64,000 bases of DNA from Janthinobacterium sp. 64 (lineage in GTDB: Bacteria > Pseudomonadota > Gammaproteobacteria > Burkholderiales > Burkholderiaceae_D). Of this stretch, positions 26,832 to 35,559 are shown one piece after another; within the stretch, counting starts at the first letter, position 1, and every line of letters begins with the position of its first letter. Location of the stretch: positions 5,766,001-5,830,000 of the forward strand of contig NZ_PHUG01000001.1 of NCBI RefSeq assembly GCF_002813325.1, in the 5' to 3' direction. Made by a program: the position numbers and the translations under genes. Under the pieces are notes generated by a model. That model had not been told where the DNA came from and ran no database searches. It worked only from the letters and a program-made list of their open reading frames with translations.

Positions 26832-28265
26832 ATGAGCAATACACTCGCCTCTCCATCCCTGCCCTTGCTGTCGCGCGCCTCGGGCGAAACGCTGATCGAC
26901 CAGATCGTGCGCTCGCTGGCGGCGCGCATCGACGACAAGCTGCTGCGCGGCGGCGCGCGCATGCCGTCGATCCGCCAGTGCGCGGCCAGCCTGGAAGTGT
27001 CGTGCGCCACGGTGGTGGCCAGCTACGACAAGCTGGTGGCGCGCGGCTACCTCGAATCGCGGCGCGGCGCGGGCTTTTTCGTGCGCGAGCGCTCGCCGCT
27101 GAACGCGCCGGCGCCGCCCGCCGGCGCGCAGGACGCGGTGGCGCAGCCGATGGACGTGGTGTGGCTGATCCGTAACATGTTTCGCCAGACGCCGGCCATC
27201 CCCGCGCCCGGCTCCGGCATGCTGCCCGCCGAGTGGCTCGACGGTGACCTCGTGGCGCGCGCCTTGCGCGACGTCAGCCGCCAGCCCGGCAGTTTGCTGC
27301 TCGGTTACGGCGCGCCGCAGGGTTTTTTGCCGCTGCGCCAGCAATTGCAGCTGAAACTGGCGGAGCTGGAAATCGCCTGCCCGCCCGAGCAGATCGTCAC
27401 CACGGTGGGCGTGATGCAGGCGCTGGACCTGGTGGCGCGCGAGTTTGCCCGCCCCGGCGAGACCATTTTTGTCGACGATCCCGCGTACTGGCTGATGTTC
27501 GGCGCCTTTGCCGCCATGGGCATGCACGTCATCGGCATCCCGCGCCTCGGGGACGGCCCCGATATCGCCGTGCTGGCCGAACTGGCGGCGCTGCACCGTC
27601 CCAGGCTGTACGTGATCAACTCGGTGCTGCACAACCCCAGTTCGACGTCGCTGTCGGCGGCCAAGGCCTTCCAGGTGCTGCGCCTGGCCGAACAACATGA
27701 TTTTCTCATCGTCGAAGACGATATCTATTGCGACATGCACCCGGGTGGCGCGGTGCAGCCGGCCACGCGCCTGGCCGCGCTGGACCAGCTGCGCCGCGTG
27801 ATTTACCTGGGCGGCTTTTCCAAGAGCCTGGCGGCGAACCTGCGCGTGGGCTTCATCGCCACGTCCCCGGAGCGGGCGCAGCGCCTGGCTGACCGCAAGA
27901 TGCTGGCCACCCTGACCAGCAGCGACATCGGCGAGCGCGTCGTGTATAAGATCCTCTCGCAGGGGCTGTACCGCAAGCATGCGGAGCGCCTGCGCGCGCG
28001 GCTCGACAAGGTGCGCGACGGTACCTACCGCAAGGCCGAACGGGCGGGCTTGCGCTTCGAACCGGCATCGGCGGGCATGTTCGTGTGGGCCGATGCGGGC
28101 TGCGACACGAATGTGCTGGCCGAAAAGGCGCTGGCCGAGGGGCTGGTGCTGGCGCCGGGCAGCCTGTTTTCGCCGCGCCAGCTGCCGTCGATGCGCATGC
28201 GCCTGAACCTGGCCACGGTGCAGGACGAGCGCATCTGGGCGTTTTTCGACCGTACACTGGGCTGA
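26832..28265 (+). CDS. MocR family regulator (GntR HTH fused to aminotransferase domain)
   Basis: 477 residues. N-terminal GntR winged helix (about 10-80; 'IRQCAASLEVSCATVVASYDKL', 'LESRRGAGFFV') and C-terminal fold-type I aminotransferase domain (about 110-470) with 'VNS..HNPSSTS', 'VEDDIYCDMHP' and 'IYLGGFSKSLAANLRVG' containing the PLP Lys. MocR proteins use PLP plus an amino acid or amine as effector. Divergent from the EamA exporter; the most economical target is that exporter, and possibly itself. Confidence 0.92.
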   Translation: MSNTLASPSLPLLSRASGETLIDQIVRSLAARIDDKLLRGGARMPSIRQCAASLEVSCATVVASYDKLVARGYLESRRGAGFFVRERSPLNAPAPPAGAQDAVAQPMDVVWLIRNMFRQTPAIPAPGSGMLPAEWLDGDLVARALRDVSRQPGSLLLGYGAPQGFLPLRQQLQLKLAELEIACPPEQIVTTVGVMQALDLVAREFARPGETIFVDDPAYWLMFGAFAAMGMHVIGIPRLGDGPDIAVLAELAALHRPRLYVINSVLHNPSSTSLSAAKAFQVLRLAEQHDFLIVEDDIYCDMHPGGAVQPATRLAALDQLRRVIYLGGFSKSLAANLRVGFIATSPERAQRLADRKMLATLTSSDIGERVVYKILSQGLYRKHAERLRARLDKVRDGTYRKAERAGLRFEPASAGMFVWADAGCDTNVLAEKALAEGLVLAPGSLFSPRQLPSMRMRLNLATVQDERIWAFFDRTLG

Positions 28266-28287
28266 AACAGCACATTTTTCGGGAGCT

Positions 28288-28315
28288 CTTGAAATCGCTG
28301 GCACCATCCCCAACT
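28288..28315 (+). promoter_or_regulatory. Sigma-32 (heat-shock) promoter of htpG
   Basis: CTTGAAA at 28288-28294, 13-base spacer, CCCCAACT at 28308-28315, matching the RpoH consensus (CTTGAAA, 11-16 bases, CCCCATNT) at all but one or two positions, 40 bases before the htpG start. Confidence 0.85.
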
Positions 28316-28354
28316 TCTTGAAATCCGTCCCATCCACAAGACTATGAGGTAAAC

Positions 28355-30274
28355 ATGGCTGTCTCCGAAAAGCAAACCCTGGGTTTTCAGACCGAAGTGA
28401 AGCAAATGCTGCACCTGATGATCCATTCCCTGTACTCGAACAAGGAAATCTTCCTGCGCGAATTGATCTCGAACGCGTCCGACGCGGCCGACAAATTGCG
28501 CTTTGAAGCGATCGATAACGACGCCCTGTACGGCAACGATCACGAATTGAAGATCAAGGTCAGCTTCGACAAGGATGCGCGCACCATCACCATTTCCGAC
28601 AACGGCATCGGCATGACCCGCGACGAGGCGATCTCGCACCTGGGCACCATCGCCAAGTCGGGCACCAAGGAATTCTTCGGCAAGCTGTCGGGCGACCAGC
28701 AGCAGGACGCGGCCCTGATCGGCCAGTTCGGCGTGGGCTTCTATTCGGGCTTCATCGTCGCCGACAAGATCACCGTCGAAACGCGCCGCGCCGGCGCGGA
28801 CGCTCTTGACGGCGTGCGCTGGGAGTCAAGCGGCGAAGGCGATTACAGCATCGAGACCATCGAAAAGACGGGCCGCGGCACGGACATCATCCTGCACCTG
28901 CGCGAAGGCGAAGACGAACTGCTGTCGAGCTGGAAGATCAAGTCCATCATCCGCAAATACTCGGACCATATCTCGCTGCCGATCGTGATGCAGAAAGAAG
29001 AGTGGGACGACGAGAAAAAAGAAACCGTCCTCAAAGACGAATTTGAAACCGTCAACCAGGCCAGCGCCCTGTGGGCCCGCAACAAGGCCGACATCACGCC
29101 GGAACAGTACGACGAATTCTACAAGCACGTGTCGCACGACTTCCAGTCGCCGCTCACGCATACGCACAACCGTGTGGAAGGGCGCAGCGAATACACCCAG
29201 TTGCTGTACATCCCGGCCAAGGCGCCGTTCGACATGTGGGACCGCAACAAGCGCGGCGGCATCAAGCTGTACGTCAAGCGCGTCTTCATCATGGACGATG
29301 CCGAGCAGCTGATGCCAACCTATTTGCGCTTCGTGCGCGGGGTGATCGACTCGGCCGACCTGCCGCTGAACGTGTCGCGTGAAATCCTGCAAGAATCGCG
29401 CGACGTCAAGGTGATCCGCGAAGGCTCGACCAAGCGCGTGCTGGGCATGCTGGAAGAGCTGGCGAACGCCGACGAGCAGGACAAGAAAGACAAGTACGCC
29501 GTCTTCTGGAAGGAATTCGGCCAGGTGCTGAAAGAAGGCATCGGCGAAGACGCGGCCAACAAGGAACGTCTGGCCAAGCTGCTGCGCTTTGCGTCGACCG
29601 CCAACGACAGCGACGAACAAATCACCTCGTTCGCCGACTACGTGGCGCGCATGAAGGAAGGCCAGGACAAGATCTATTACGTCACGGCCGACAACTACGC
29701 CGCCGCGAAAAACAGCCCGCACCTGGAAATCTTCCGCAAGAAGGGCGTCGAAGTGCTGCTGCTGACGGACCGTGTCGATGAATGGATGCTGTCGTTTATC
29801 CAGGACTTCGAAGGCAAGGAACTGGTCTCCGTCGCAAAAGGTGGCCTGGACCTGGGCGCGCTGGAAGACGAAGCGGAAAAGAAAGAGCACGAAGAAACGG
29901 AAACCTCGTACGCCGACCTGGTGGGCAAGATGAAGGCCGTGCTGGCCGACAAGGCCAAGGACGTGCGCGTCACGTTCCGCCTGACCGATTCGCCAGCCTG
30001 CCTGGTGGCCGATGAAAACGAATTGTCGGGCAACCTGCTGCGCATGCTCAAAGCGGCTGGCCAGAGCGCGCCGGAATCGAAGCCGATTTTGGAAATCAAT
30101 CCGAACCACCCGCTGGTGACGCGTCTGAAGTATGAAGACGCGGAGGGCGGCAAGTTCGGCGACTGGGCCAACATCCTGTTCGACCAGGCCATGCTGGCCG
30201 AAGGCGGCTCGCTGGCCGACCCGGCCAGCTTCGTCAAGCGCCTGAACGAATTGCTGCTCAATACGGCGAAGTAA
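28355..30274 (+). CDS. htpG: Molecular chaperone HtpG (Hsp90)
   Basis: 639 residues, the normal bacterial length. The N-terminal GHKL ATPase domain has '[15 protein letters not shown]', '[22 protein letters not shown]' (near 85-106) and '[16 protein letters not shown]'. The middle and C-terminal dimerisation domains are complete. HtpG remodels client proteins with DnaK in the cytoplasm. GAGG precedes the ATG, and a heat-shock promoter lies upstream. Monocistronic, with a terminator at 30342-30377. Confidence 0.98.
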   Translation: MAVSEKQTLGFQTEVKQMLHLMIHSLYSNKEIFLRELISNASDAADKLRFEAIDNDALYGNDHELKIKVSFDKDARTITISDNGIGMTRDEAISHLGTIAKSGTKEFFGKLSGDQQQDAALIGQFGVGFYSGFIVADKITVETRRAGADALDGVRWESSGEGDYSIETIEKTGRGTDIILHLREGEDELLSSWKIKSIIRKYSDHISLPIVMQKEEWDDEKKETVLKDEFETVNQASALWARNKADITPEQYDEFYKHVSHDFQSPLTHTHNRVEGRSEYTQLLYIPAKAPFDMWDRNKRGGIKLYVKRVFIMDDAEQLMPTYLRFVRGVIDSADLPLNVSREILQESRDVKVIREGSTKRVLGMLEELANADEQDKKDKYAVFWKEFGQVLKEGIGEDAANKERLAKLLRFASTANDSDEQITSFADYVARMKEGQDKIYYVTADNYAAAKNSPHLEIFRKKGVEVLLLTDRVDEWMLSFIQDFEGKELVSVAKGGLDLGALEDEAEKKEHEETETSYADLVGKMKAVLADKAKDVRVTFRLTDSPACLVADENELSGNLLRMLKAAGQSAPESKPILEINPNHPLVTRLKYEDAEGGKFGDWANILFDQAMLAEGGSLADPASFVKRLNELLLNTAK

Positions 30275-30295
30275 TTCTCTTGCCGTGGTACGTAG

Positions 30296-30322
30296 GTCGG
30301 ATTAGCGTAAGCGTAATCCGAC
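30296..30322. repeat. REP-like palindrome, copy 3
   Basis: GTCGGATTA-GCGTAAGCG-TAATCCGAC, preceded by GTAG as in copy 2. It shares the outer arms of the palindromes at 4433-4564 and again sits just after a gene's 3' end. Confidence 0.75.
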
Positions 30323-30341
30323 ACGGCGGCTGATGCATCAA

Positions 30342-30377
30342 GGCCGGCCCTTTCCTCGCGAAATGGCCGGCTTTTTT
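30342..30377 (+). terminator. Rho-independent terminator of htpG
   Basis: Stem GCCGGCC (30343-30349) / GGCCGGC (30365-30371) followed by T6. Confidence 0.8.
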
Positions 30378-30503
30378 CATGCGCGATGTGCAGCGCCGCA
30401 TGCGCATGCCCCCAGCCCTGGCAGCGGCGACTTCAGGCATAATTGCCCCTTGTTGAATTTAATCCGTCGATGGCCGGCATGGCCGTTGGTGCAGGAGCCT
30501 GTC

Positions 30504-31067
30504 ATGTCAGTGAGTACCCGCGACGCCCTTTTGAAAAGCGCAGAGATCCACCTGCGTTCGAAAGGCTACGCCGCTTTCAGTTATGCCGATTTGTCGGAAG
30601 AAATCGGCATACGCAAGGCCAGCATCCACCATCATTTCCCCACCAAGGAAAACCTTGGCGTGGCCTTGATCACGCAATATATCGAGGTGTTTACGGAAAA
30701 GCTGCAAGCGATCGATGCGGCGCATGCCGATCCGGTCGAACGCCTGCGCGCGTTCGGCGGGCTGTTCCTGGCCAGCGCCAACGATCACTTGCTGCCGCTG
30801 TGCGGCGCGCTCGCGGCTGAAATGGCGGCGCTGCCCGAATCGCTGCAGGCCCTGGGCCGGCAACTGATGGCGCAGCAGCTGGACTGGATGGCAAACAATC
30901 TCGCGCTGGCGGCGCAACTGCACGGCTGGACCTTGCGGAAGCCGCCGAAGGATTATGCGTTCATGCTGCTCAGCGCCTTGGAAGGCGCCAGCTTTATCGG
31001 CTGGGCCCTGGGGCCGTCGACCGATCCGCTGGCTGCTTTTCATTACATGCTCGACAATCTGGCGTAG
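30504..31067 (+). CDS. TetR/AcrR family regulator
   Basis: 187 residues from ATG 30504 (GGAG 8 bases upstream; longer frames upstream run through the htpG terminator). N-terminal HTH 'YADLSEEIGIRKASIHHHFPTKENLG' region (about 27-52) is typical of TetR proteins. The C-terminal ligand domain has conserved-looking 'LPLCGALAAEMAALP' as in AcuR/YxaF-like members that sense small electrophiles such as acrylate. Probably represses a target gene; none is obvious next to it. Confidence 0.88.
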   Translation: MSVSTRDALLKSAEIHLRSKGYAAFSYADLSEEIGIRKASIHHHFPTKENLGVALITQYIEVFTEKLQAIDAAHADPVERLRAFGGLFLASANDHLLPLCGALAAEMAALPESLQALGRQLMAQQLDWMANNLALAAQLHGWTLRKPPKDYAFMLLSALEGASFIGWALGPSTDPLAAFHYMLDNLA

Positions 31068-31082
31068 CGCCGGCAAGCCCGC

Positions 31083-31511
31083 TCAGGCCAACAGGGCGGG
31101 CTTGGCGATCATCAGCGCGCAGATGGTCAAAAACACGGCCAGCTTGAGGCACAGCCAGGTTTTCAGGCTGGCGCCCGCCTGCGCGTATCCCTGTTCCATT
31201 TTCTCTTCCACCTTCGCTTCCACCTTGTCCGCCCAGAAATGGTCGATGGCTTGCGCGCCGATAAACAGCGCGAGGGACAGCCGCATCCAGCCCATCTGCA
31301 GCCACGCCCATTCTTGCTGGTACAGCAGGACCAGCCCGCCGGCGAGCAGCAGCCAGCCGGCGACGGCGATCTGCTGATGGAGTTTATGTAATGTATCGCG
31401 GCCAGTGGCATCTCGCATCAGATGCAGCAGGCGCGGCGTGAGCATCATCGGCCCGATGAAGGCGATGGCGGCGACGATGTGCAGTATCAGCAGGAGTGTG
31501 TAGGTGTGCAT
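31083..31511 (-). CDS. Small integral membrane protein (DUF2269/CopD-like)
   Basis: 142 residues with four hydrophobic helices (about 4-24, 48-66, 72-90, 118-138). 'LHIVAAIAFIGPMM' and a later His in 'QAIDHFWADK' resemble DUF2269/CopD-like membrane proteins, some of which bind haem or copper. Function unknown. Convergent with the TetR gene at 30504-31067 and divergent from the TetR gene at 31592. Confidence 0.65.
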   Translation of the reverse strand: MHTYTLLLILHIVAAIAFIGPMMLTPRLLHLMRDATGRDTLHKLHQQIAVAGWLLLAGGLVLLYQQEWAWLQMGWMRLSLALFIGAQAIDHFWADKVEAKVEEKMEQGYAQAGASLKTWLCLKLAVFLTICALMIAKPALLA

Positions 31512-31591
31512 GGCGTTTTCGTATCGGCAAGGACGGTTGTTTGCGGAACGTTTAGAATAAGATTTACTACCTGCTTACGCTACTCGCATTC

Positions 31592-32221
31592 ATGGCAAAA
31601 ACTGCAGCGCATGGAGAACCCCGCAAACGGCCGTCCCAGGCCCGATCGGCTGCCACCGTCGCGGCGATGGTGGAGGCGGCTGCTCGCATTATCGAGGTGC
31701 GGGGCTGGGCCGCGTTGACGACGAATCACGTTGCCGAGCTTTCTGGCGTCAGCATCGGCTCCCTGTACCAGTACTTCCCGTCGAAAGAGGCGCTGCTGGC
31801 CGAACTGGTGCGCCGCGAACGCGCGCTGCTGCTGCACGACGTGGGGCTAGCTATGGCGCTGGAGGGAGAATTGCCGTGCGCGATAGAACAAGGTGTGATG
31901 GCCGGCCTCGCGCACCAGTTCAGGCGCCCTGCGCTTGCCCTCGCGCTGGAATCGGCGCCATCGTCGCCATCGTTGCAGCGTGAGGAAGAGGCCTTGCGGC
32001 AGGCGCTCGCCGGCCAGCTCGCGGATCTGCTGGCGCGTCATGGCGTCGCCGATCCTGATATGGCGGCCGCCGACGTGATGGCGCTATGCCGCGGCATCAT
32101 CGACGCCGCGGCGTTGCGGGGAGAATCGGATATGGCGTCGCTTGCGCGGCGCCTGGGACGCGCGGTCCACGGCTACCTGGACACGGCGGCGCCTGCGAGG
32201 GAAGCCGCCGCCAGCGCTTAA
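31592..32221 (+). CDS. TetR/AcrR family regulator of the adjacent redox cluster
   Basis: 209 residues. N-terminal HTH about 30-70 with 'VAELSGVSIGSLYQYFPSKEALLAELV' (positions 48-75), the standard TetR recognition region. The C-terminal effector domain is poorly conserved. The last four bases overlap the end of the convergent FrnE-like gene. The nearest metabolic unit is OYE-OsmC/AhpD/FrnE, making it the likely repressor of that unit (inference). Confidence 0.88.
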   Translation: MAKTAAHGEPRKRPSQARSAATVAAMVEAAARIIEVRGWAALTTNHVAELSGVSIGSLYQYFPSKEALLAELVRRERALLLHDVGLAMALEGELPCAIEQGVMAGLAHQFRRPALALALESAPSSPSLQREEEALRQALAGQLADLLARHGVADPDMAAADVMALCRGIIDAAALRGESDMASLARRLGRAVHGYLDTAAPAREAAASA

Positions 32222-32919
32222 GGGAGGATGCAGCCGTCCAGGCCGCAGACATCTCCGGCCGATGCGGCCAGATCCTCCTGGGAGCGGGCATGCATTTTTT
32301 CCAGTGCCTGCAGGAATACATCTTGCGGCTGTGCCCCGGAAATGTGCGTCCCGTTGCCAAAGACGAACAGCGGCACGCCGGACGCGATGCGCGAGGCCTG
32401 GTACTCATCGTCCTGCACCTGCTGGCGCCATTGCGGTGTCGACCAAGCCTGCTCCACCACTTCGGCAGGCACGCCCGCCTGCGCCGCGAGCAGGGCGAGG
32501 GAATCGCGGTCGAACAGCGACTTGCCGTGCGAAATACTCTGCGCATACAGCACTTCGACGAGGCGCTGCTGCGATGCCGCGTCGCCGGCGGCCTTGACGA
32601 GCATGTGCGCGTCCATGGTGTCGCCAAACAGCATGCTGTCGAAGCGGTAGTCCAGGCCTTCGGCTGCCCCATGCGACTGTACCGAATACAGCATGCCCTC
32701 GGCGGCCAGCGGATCGCGAAACTTTTTCAGCAAGGCTGCCTTGATCGGTTCGGCCTGATGGTTCGGCGCGATGCGGTAAGCGCGCAGCCTGACCTGCACG
32801 GCGTCCCTGTGTTCGAAAGCGGCGAGGGCCTTGTCGAAACGGCGCTTGGCGATCCAGCACCAGGGGCAGACGAAATCGGACCAGATATCGACGACCAGCG
32901 CTTGAGTGTTGTGTTTCAT
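32218..32919 (-). CDS. DsbA family oxidoreductase (FrnE-like)
   Basis: 233 residues from ATG 32919 with AAGGAG upstream. Thioredoxin-fold DsbA/FrnE protein: 'DIWSDFVCPWCWIAKRRF' contains the CPWC redox motif, cis-Pro loop 'SGVPLFVFG', and a helical insertion between. C-terminal 'DVCGLDGCILP' adds two more Cys, as in some FrnE proteins where the tail Cys pair takes part in the redox cycle. No signal peptide, so cytoplasmic; expected disulphide isomerase or oxidoreductase. Third gene of the OYE-OsmC/AhpD/FrnE unit. Confidence 0.9.
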   Translation of the reverse strand: MKHNTQALVVDIWSDFVCPWCWIAKRRFDKALAAFEHRDAVQVRLRAYRIAPNHQAEPIKAALLKKFRDPLAAEGMLYSVQSHGAAEGLDYRFDSMLFGDTMDAHMLVKAAGDAASQQRLVEVLYAQSISHGKSLFDRDSLALLAAQAGVPAEVVEQAWSTPQWRQQVQDDEYQASRIASGVPLFVFGNGTHISGAQPQDVFLQALEKMHARSQEDLAASAGDVCGLDGCILP

Positions 32920-32975
32920 GGTTGCTCCTTGAATGGCCGGCCTGGCGTGCTGCCAGGCCGGCTGATGCGGCGGTA

Positions 32976-33308
32976 TCAAGCCTTGTCAAATGCGTCCAGC
33001 ACGTGGGTGCTGTAGACAAGGGCGGCGCCGGCATTGAGGTTGATCGCCACGCCGAGCGCCTCGGCGATTTCCTCGGTGGTGATGCCCAGCTTCTTGGCGG
33101 CGGCCGCGTGGAAGGCGATGCAGCCGTCGCAGCGCGTGGTGACGGCCACTGCCAGCGCGATCAGTTCCCGTGTTTTCGCATCGAGATGGTTGGTCTTGTC
33201 GCCGGCGCCGCCCAGTGCGGCGATGCCTTTCATGGTGTCGGGCGTCAATGCGTTCAGTTGCATCGCACGCGTATTGATATCTTGCCGAGCTTGTTTCCAG
33301 TCTTCCAT
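32976..33308 (-). CDS. Carboxymuconolactone decarboxylase/AhpD-like protein
   Basis: 110 residues from ATG 33308 (GAGG 5 bases upstream; the frame stays open to 33356 but that ATG has no ribosome site). AhpD core 'VAVTTRCDGCIAFHAAAAKK' with the CxxC-H proton-relay motif of alkylhydroperoxidases. Such proteins reduce or relay electrons to peroxidases. Its position between an OYE-OsmC fusion (58 bases upstream) and a FrnE-like protein supports a thiol-peroxide role rather than aromatic lactone decarboxylation. Confidence 0.85.
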   Translation of the reverse strand: MEDWKQARQDINTRAMQLNALTPDTMKGIAALGGAGDKTNHLDAKTRELIALAVAVTTRCDGCIAFHAAAAKKLGITTEEIAEALGVAINLNAGAALVYSTHVLDAFDKA

Positions 33309-33365
33309 CATTTCCTCGCTATGCAGGCGCTTGCGCGCGGGTTGGGTTGATTCCATGCAGGGGAA

Positions 33366-35027
33366 TCAGGCCTCGATAATTTCCAGAGTGGGCAGCATGC
33401 GGATGGCCTTCGAGAAATTGGCCAGGTTGACCGACGTTTTGGTGACGGCCTGGTGCAGTGCTTCGACGCGTTCGCGCGACGCATCCGTGTGCAGCCGCAC
33501 CACGTAGCTGACTTCGTCGTAGCCGGGATTGACGTTCTCGTCCAGGCCGAGGAAGCCGCGCAGGTCCAGCTTGCCGTCCGTTTCGATTTCCAGGCTGTGC
33601 ACGGTGATGCCCATGGCCGCCGCATTGGCCGCGTAACCGACCGACAGGCAGGCGTTGAGGGCGGCCATCAGCAGCTCTTGCGGATTGGGCGCCGTGTTTT
33701 GGCCCAGCAATTCATGCGGTTCGTCCGAGGCGATCTCGAAATGGCGCGCATGCTTTTCACCGCCCAGCACATAGTGGCTGACGGTGGCCACGCTGCGCGT
33801 CTGGTGTTGCCAGCGGGTCTTGACGTTGAAACGGGCTTCGCCTTTGTCGGGATGGCCTGCCACGCCCTGGGCGAATTGCTGCAATGCTGCCACGTTGATG
33901 CCATTGAGCATGTTGGCGCCTGCCGCCGCGCCATAGGCGGGATAGTCGGTGTAGCCCTGGGACGGGGCACCGCTGGCGCCGTAGTAGGTCGAGCGGTCGC
34001 TGTCGGCCAGCGGCCAGTTGTTTTGCATGCGCTCCACCAGATCCGGGTTGGAGATGAATGGCATGCCGAAGGCGATCAGATCGAGGTCGCCTTTTTCCAG
34101 CTCGCTGCGCGCCAGTTCCTGCGTGAAGCCGCCCGCGCCGATCACGGTGCCGCGGTAGGCCTGGCGGAACTGCGCGCCAAAGCCGGGCGGCACTTGCGCC
34201 GCCGTGATGGTCGGCTGGTAGTTCAGGTGCACATAGGCCAGCTTTCTCGTATCGAGCGCCTGCGCCACGCTGCTCCACACCTGCGCTTCATCGGCATAGG
34301 CGCGCATGTCGTACAGGCGGCCGAACGGCGAGATGCGCACGCCGACCTTGCCGCTGCCGATGGCGGCCGACACGGCGTCTATGGTGTCGAGCAAAAAGCG
34401 CTGGCGGTTGGCGATGCTGCCGCCGTACTGGTCCGTGCGCGTATTGACGGCGCTGCTGAGGAACTGGTCGAACAGGAAGCCGTTGGCGGCCATGATCTCG
34501 ATCCCGTCAAAGCCGGCGTCGATAGCGACTTTTGCCGCATGCACGAAGTCGGCGGTGACGCGCGCGATCTCGTCGACCGTCAGTGCGCGCGGCACACTGG
34601 GCAGCACCGGTCCCGCCTTGCCTGGCTCGATCCAGGCGTAGACGGTGGTGTTTTCCGCCGCCACGTCGCTGGGACCGACGGGCGCCATGTTGCCCGGCTG
34701 GATAGATACATGCGACATGCGGCCCACGTGCCACAGCTGGGCGAAGATCTTGCCGCCCTTGGCATGCACGGCATCGGTCACCTGGCGCCAGCCCTGGCCC
34801 TGTATGTCGCTATGGATGCCGGGCGTGTACAAATAGCCGCGGCCTTCATCGGAGACGGGCAAGCCTTCGGTAACGATCAGGCCGGCCGAGGCGCGCTGGG
34901 CGTAATACAGCGCCGTGAGCGCATCGGGATTGTTTTCGAGCGTGCGCGTGCGCGTCATCGGCGCCATGACGACGCGGTTGGCCAGGGAAGTGCCGGACAG
35001 CTCATAAGGGGTGAACAGTTGATGCAT
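33366..35027 (-). CDS. Old Yellow Enzyme (alkene reductase)-OsmC fusion protein
   Basis: 553 residues, a continuous frame. Residues 1-365 are an OYE/NemA-type FMN barrel ('NRVVMAPMTRTRTLENNPDA', 'AQLWHVGRMSH', 'DQYGGSIANRQRF'). Residues about 400-553 are an OsmC/Ohr-like domain with Cys460 in 'LNACLSVGYAA'. The usual OYE active-site 'HGANGY' reads 'MAANGF' (Met179, Asn182, Phe184), so the His and Tyr proton donor are replaced. The second OsmC Cys is missing. OYEs reduce electrophilic alkenes with NADPH; OsmC proteins reduce organic peroxides. Probable first gene of an operon with AhpD and FrnE. Activity of the OYE half is therefore uncertain. Confidence 0.92.
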   Translation of the reverse strand: MHQLFTPYELSGTSLANRVVMAPMTRTRTLENNPDALTALYYAQRASAGLIVTEGLPVSDEGRGYLYTPGIHSDIQGQGWRQVTDAVHAKGGKIFAQLWHVGRMSHVSIQPGNMAPVGPSDVAAENTTVYAWIEPGKAGPVLPSVPRALTVDEIARVTADFVHAAKVAIDAGFDGIEIMAANGFLFDQFLSSAVNTRTDQYGGSIANRQRFLLDTIDAVSAAIGSGKVGVRISPFGRLYDMRAYADEAQVWSSVAQALDTRKLAYVHLNYQPTITAAQVPPGFGAQFRQAYRGTVIGAGGFTQELARSELEKGDLDLIAFGMPFISNPDLVERMQNNWPLADSDRSTYYGASGAPSQGYTDYPAYGAAAGANMLNGINVAALQQFAQGVAGHPDKGEARFNVKTRWQHQTRSVATVSHYVLGGEKHARHFEIASDEPHELLGQNTAPNPQELLMAALNACLSVGYAANAAAMGITVHSLEIETDGKLDLRGFLGLDENVNPGYDEVSYVVRLHTDASRERVEALHQAVTKTSVNLANFSKAIRMLPTLEIIEA

Positions 35028-35102
35028 GTAATGCCTCGCAAAGGATCGAATGCGCCGTGGCGCGGAAGGATTGCCGGGTGAAATACCGGGTGCGAAATAA
35101 GT

Positions 35103-35120
35103 CTACCATCTAGTAGGTAG
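35103..35120. promoter_or_regulatory. Candidate TetR-type operator at the OYE-OsmC promoter
   Basis: Imperfect 18-base palindrome CTACCATCTAGTAGGTAG (7 of 9 pairs) about 75 bases upstream of the OYE-OsmC start. A related string TACTACCTGC stands in the promoter of the TetR gene (about 31565-31575). Inference from symmetry and sharing. Confidence 0.4.
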
Positions 35121-35184
35121 GCAAGTCAACCGGCCGCAGCGCCGGCAAAATCGCTATGATGCGGCTTTGCACGGGACGATACGG

Positions 35185-35559
35185 ATGATGGCAATGAAGA
35201 AGCGCCTGATGGCGGGCCTGGGCGCGCATGCGCTGGGCTGCCTGCTGTTTATTGTGTTGAGCTGGCTGGGATTTTTCCTGTACACGCAGCTGTTCGGCAG
35301 CCTCGGCTCGCGCGGCGTGGCCGGCGGCCTGGCCTTGCTGCTGGTGTTCTACGTGTATGCGGCCACGAATTTGCTGCTGGCGCTTTTGCCGCCTGGCTGG
35401 TGGAAGCCTGTGCTGTGTGCCTTGCTGGGCGCGGCCGTGCTCGCGTATCTGCTGCCCCAGCATCCGCTGCGGGCGATTTACTTCAGCGTGCTGGCGGGCG
35501 GCTTGAGCTGGCTGGCCGTGCTGGCCAGCGCGCGTTTAAGCCGATACCTGCGCGGCTGA
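35185..35559 (+). CDS. Small integral membrane protein
   Basis: About 124 residues (start uncertain among ATGs at 35185, 35188 and 35194). Four hydrophobic stretches ('LGCLLFIVLSWLGFFLY', 'GLALLLVFYVYAATNLLLALL', 'VLCALLGAAVLAYLL', 'SVLAGGLSWLAVLAS'). No family recognised. Overlaps the convergent hydrolase gene by 24 bases, which is common here and does not argue against it. Confidence 0.6.
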   Translation: MMAMKKRLMAGLGAHALGCLLFIVLSWLGFFLYTQLFGSLGSRGVAGGLALLLVFYVYAATNLLLALLPPGWWKPVLCALLGAAVLAYLLPQHPLRAIYFSVLAGGLSWLAVLASARLSRYLRG

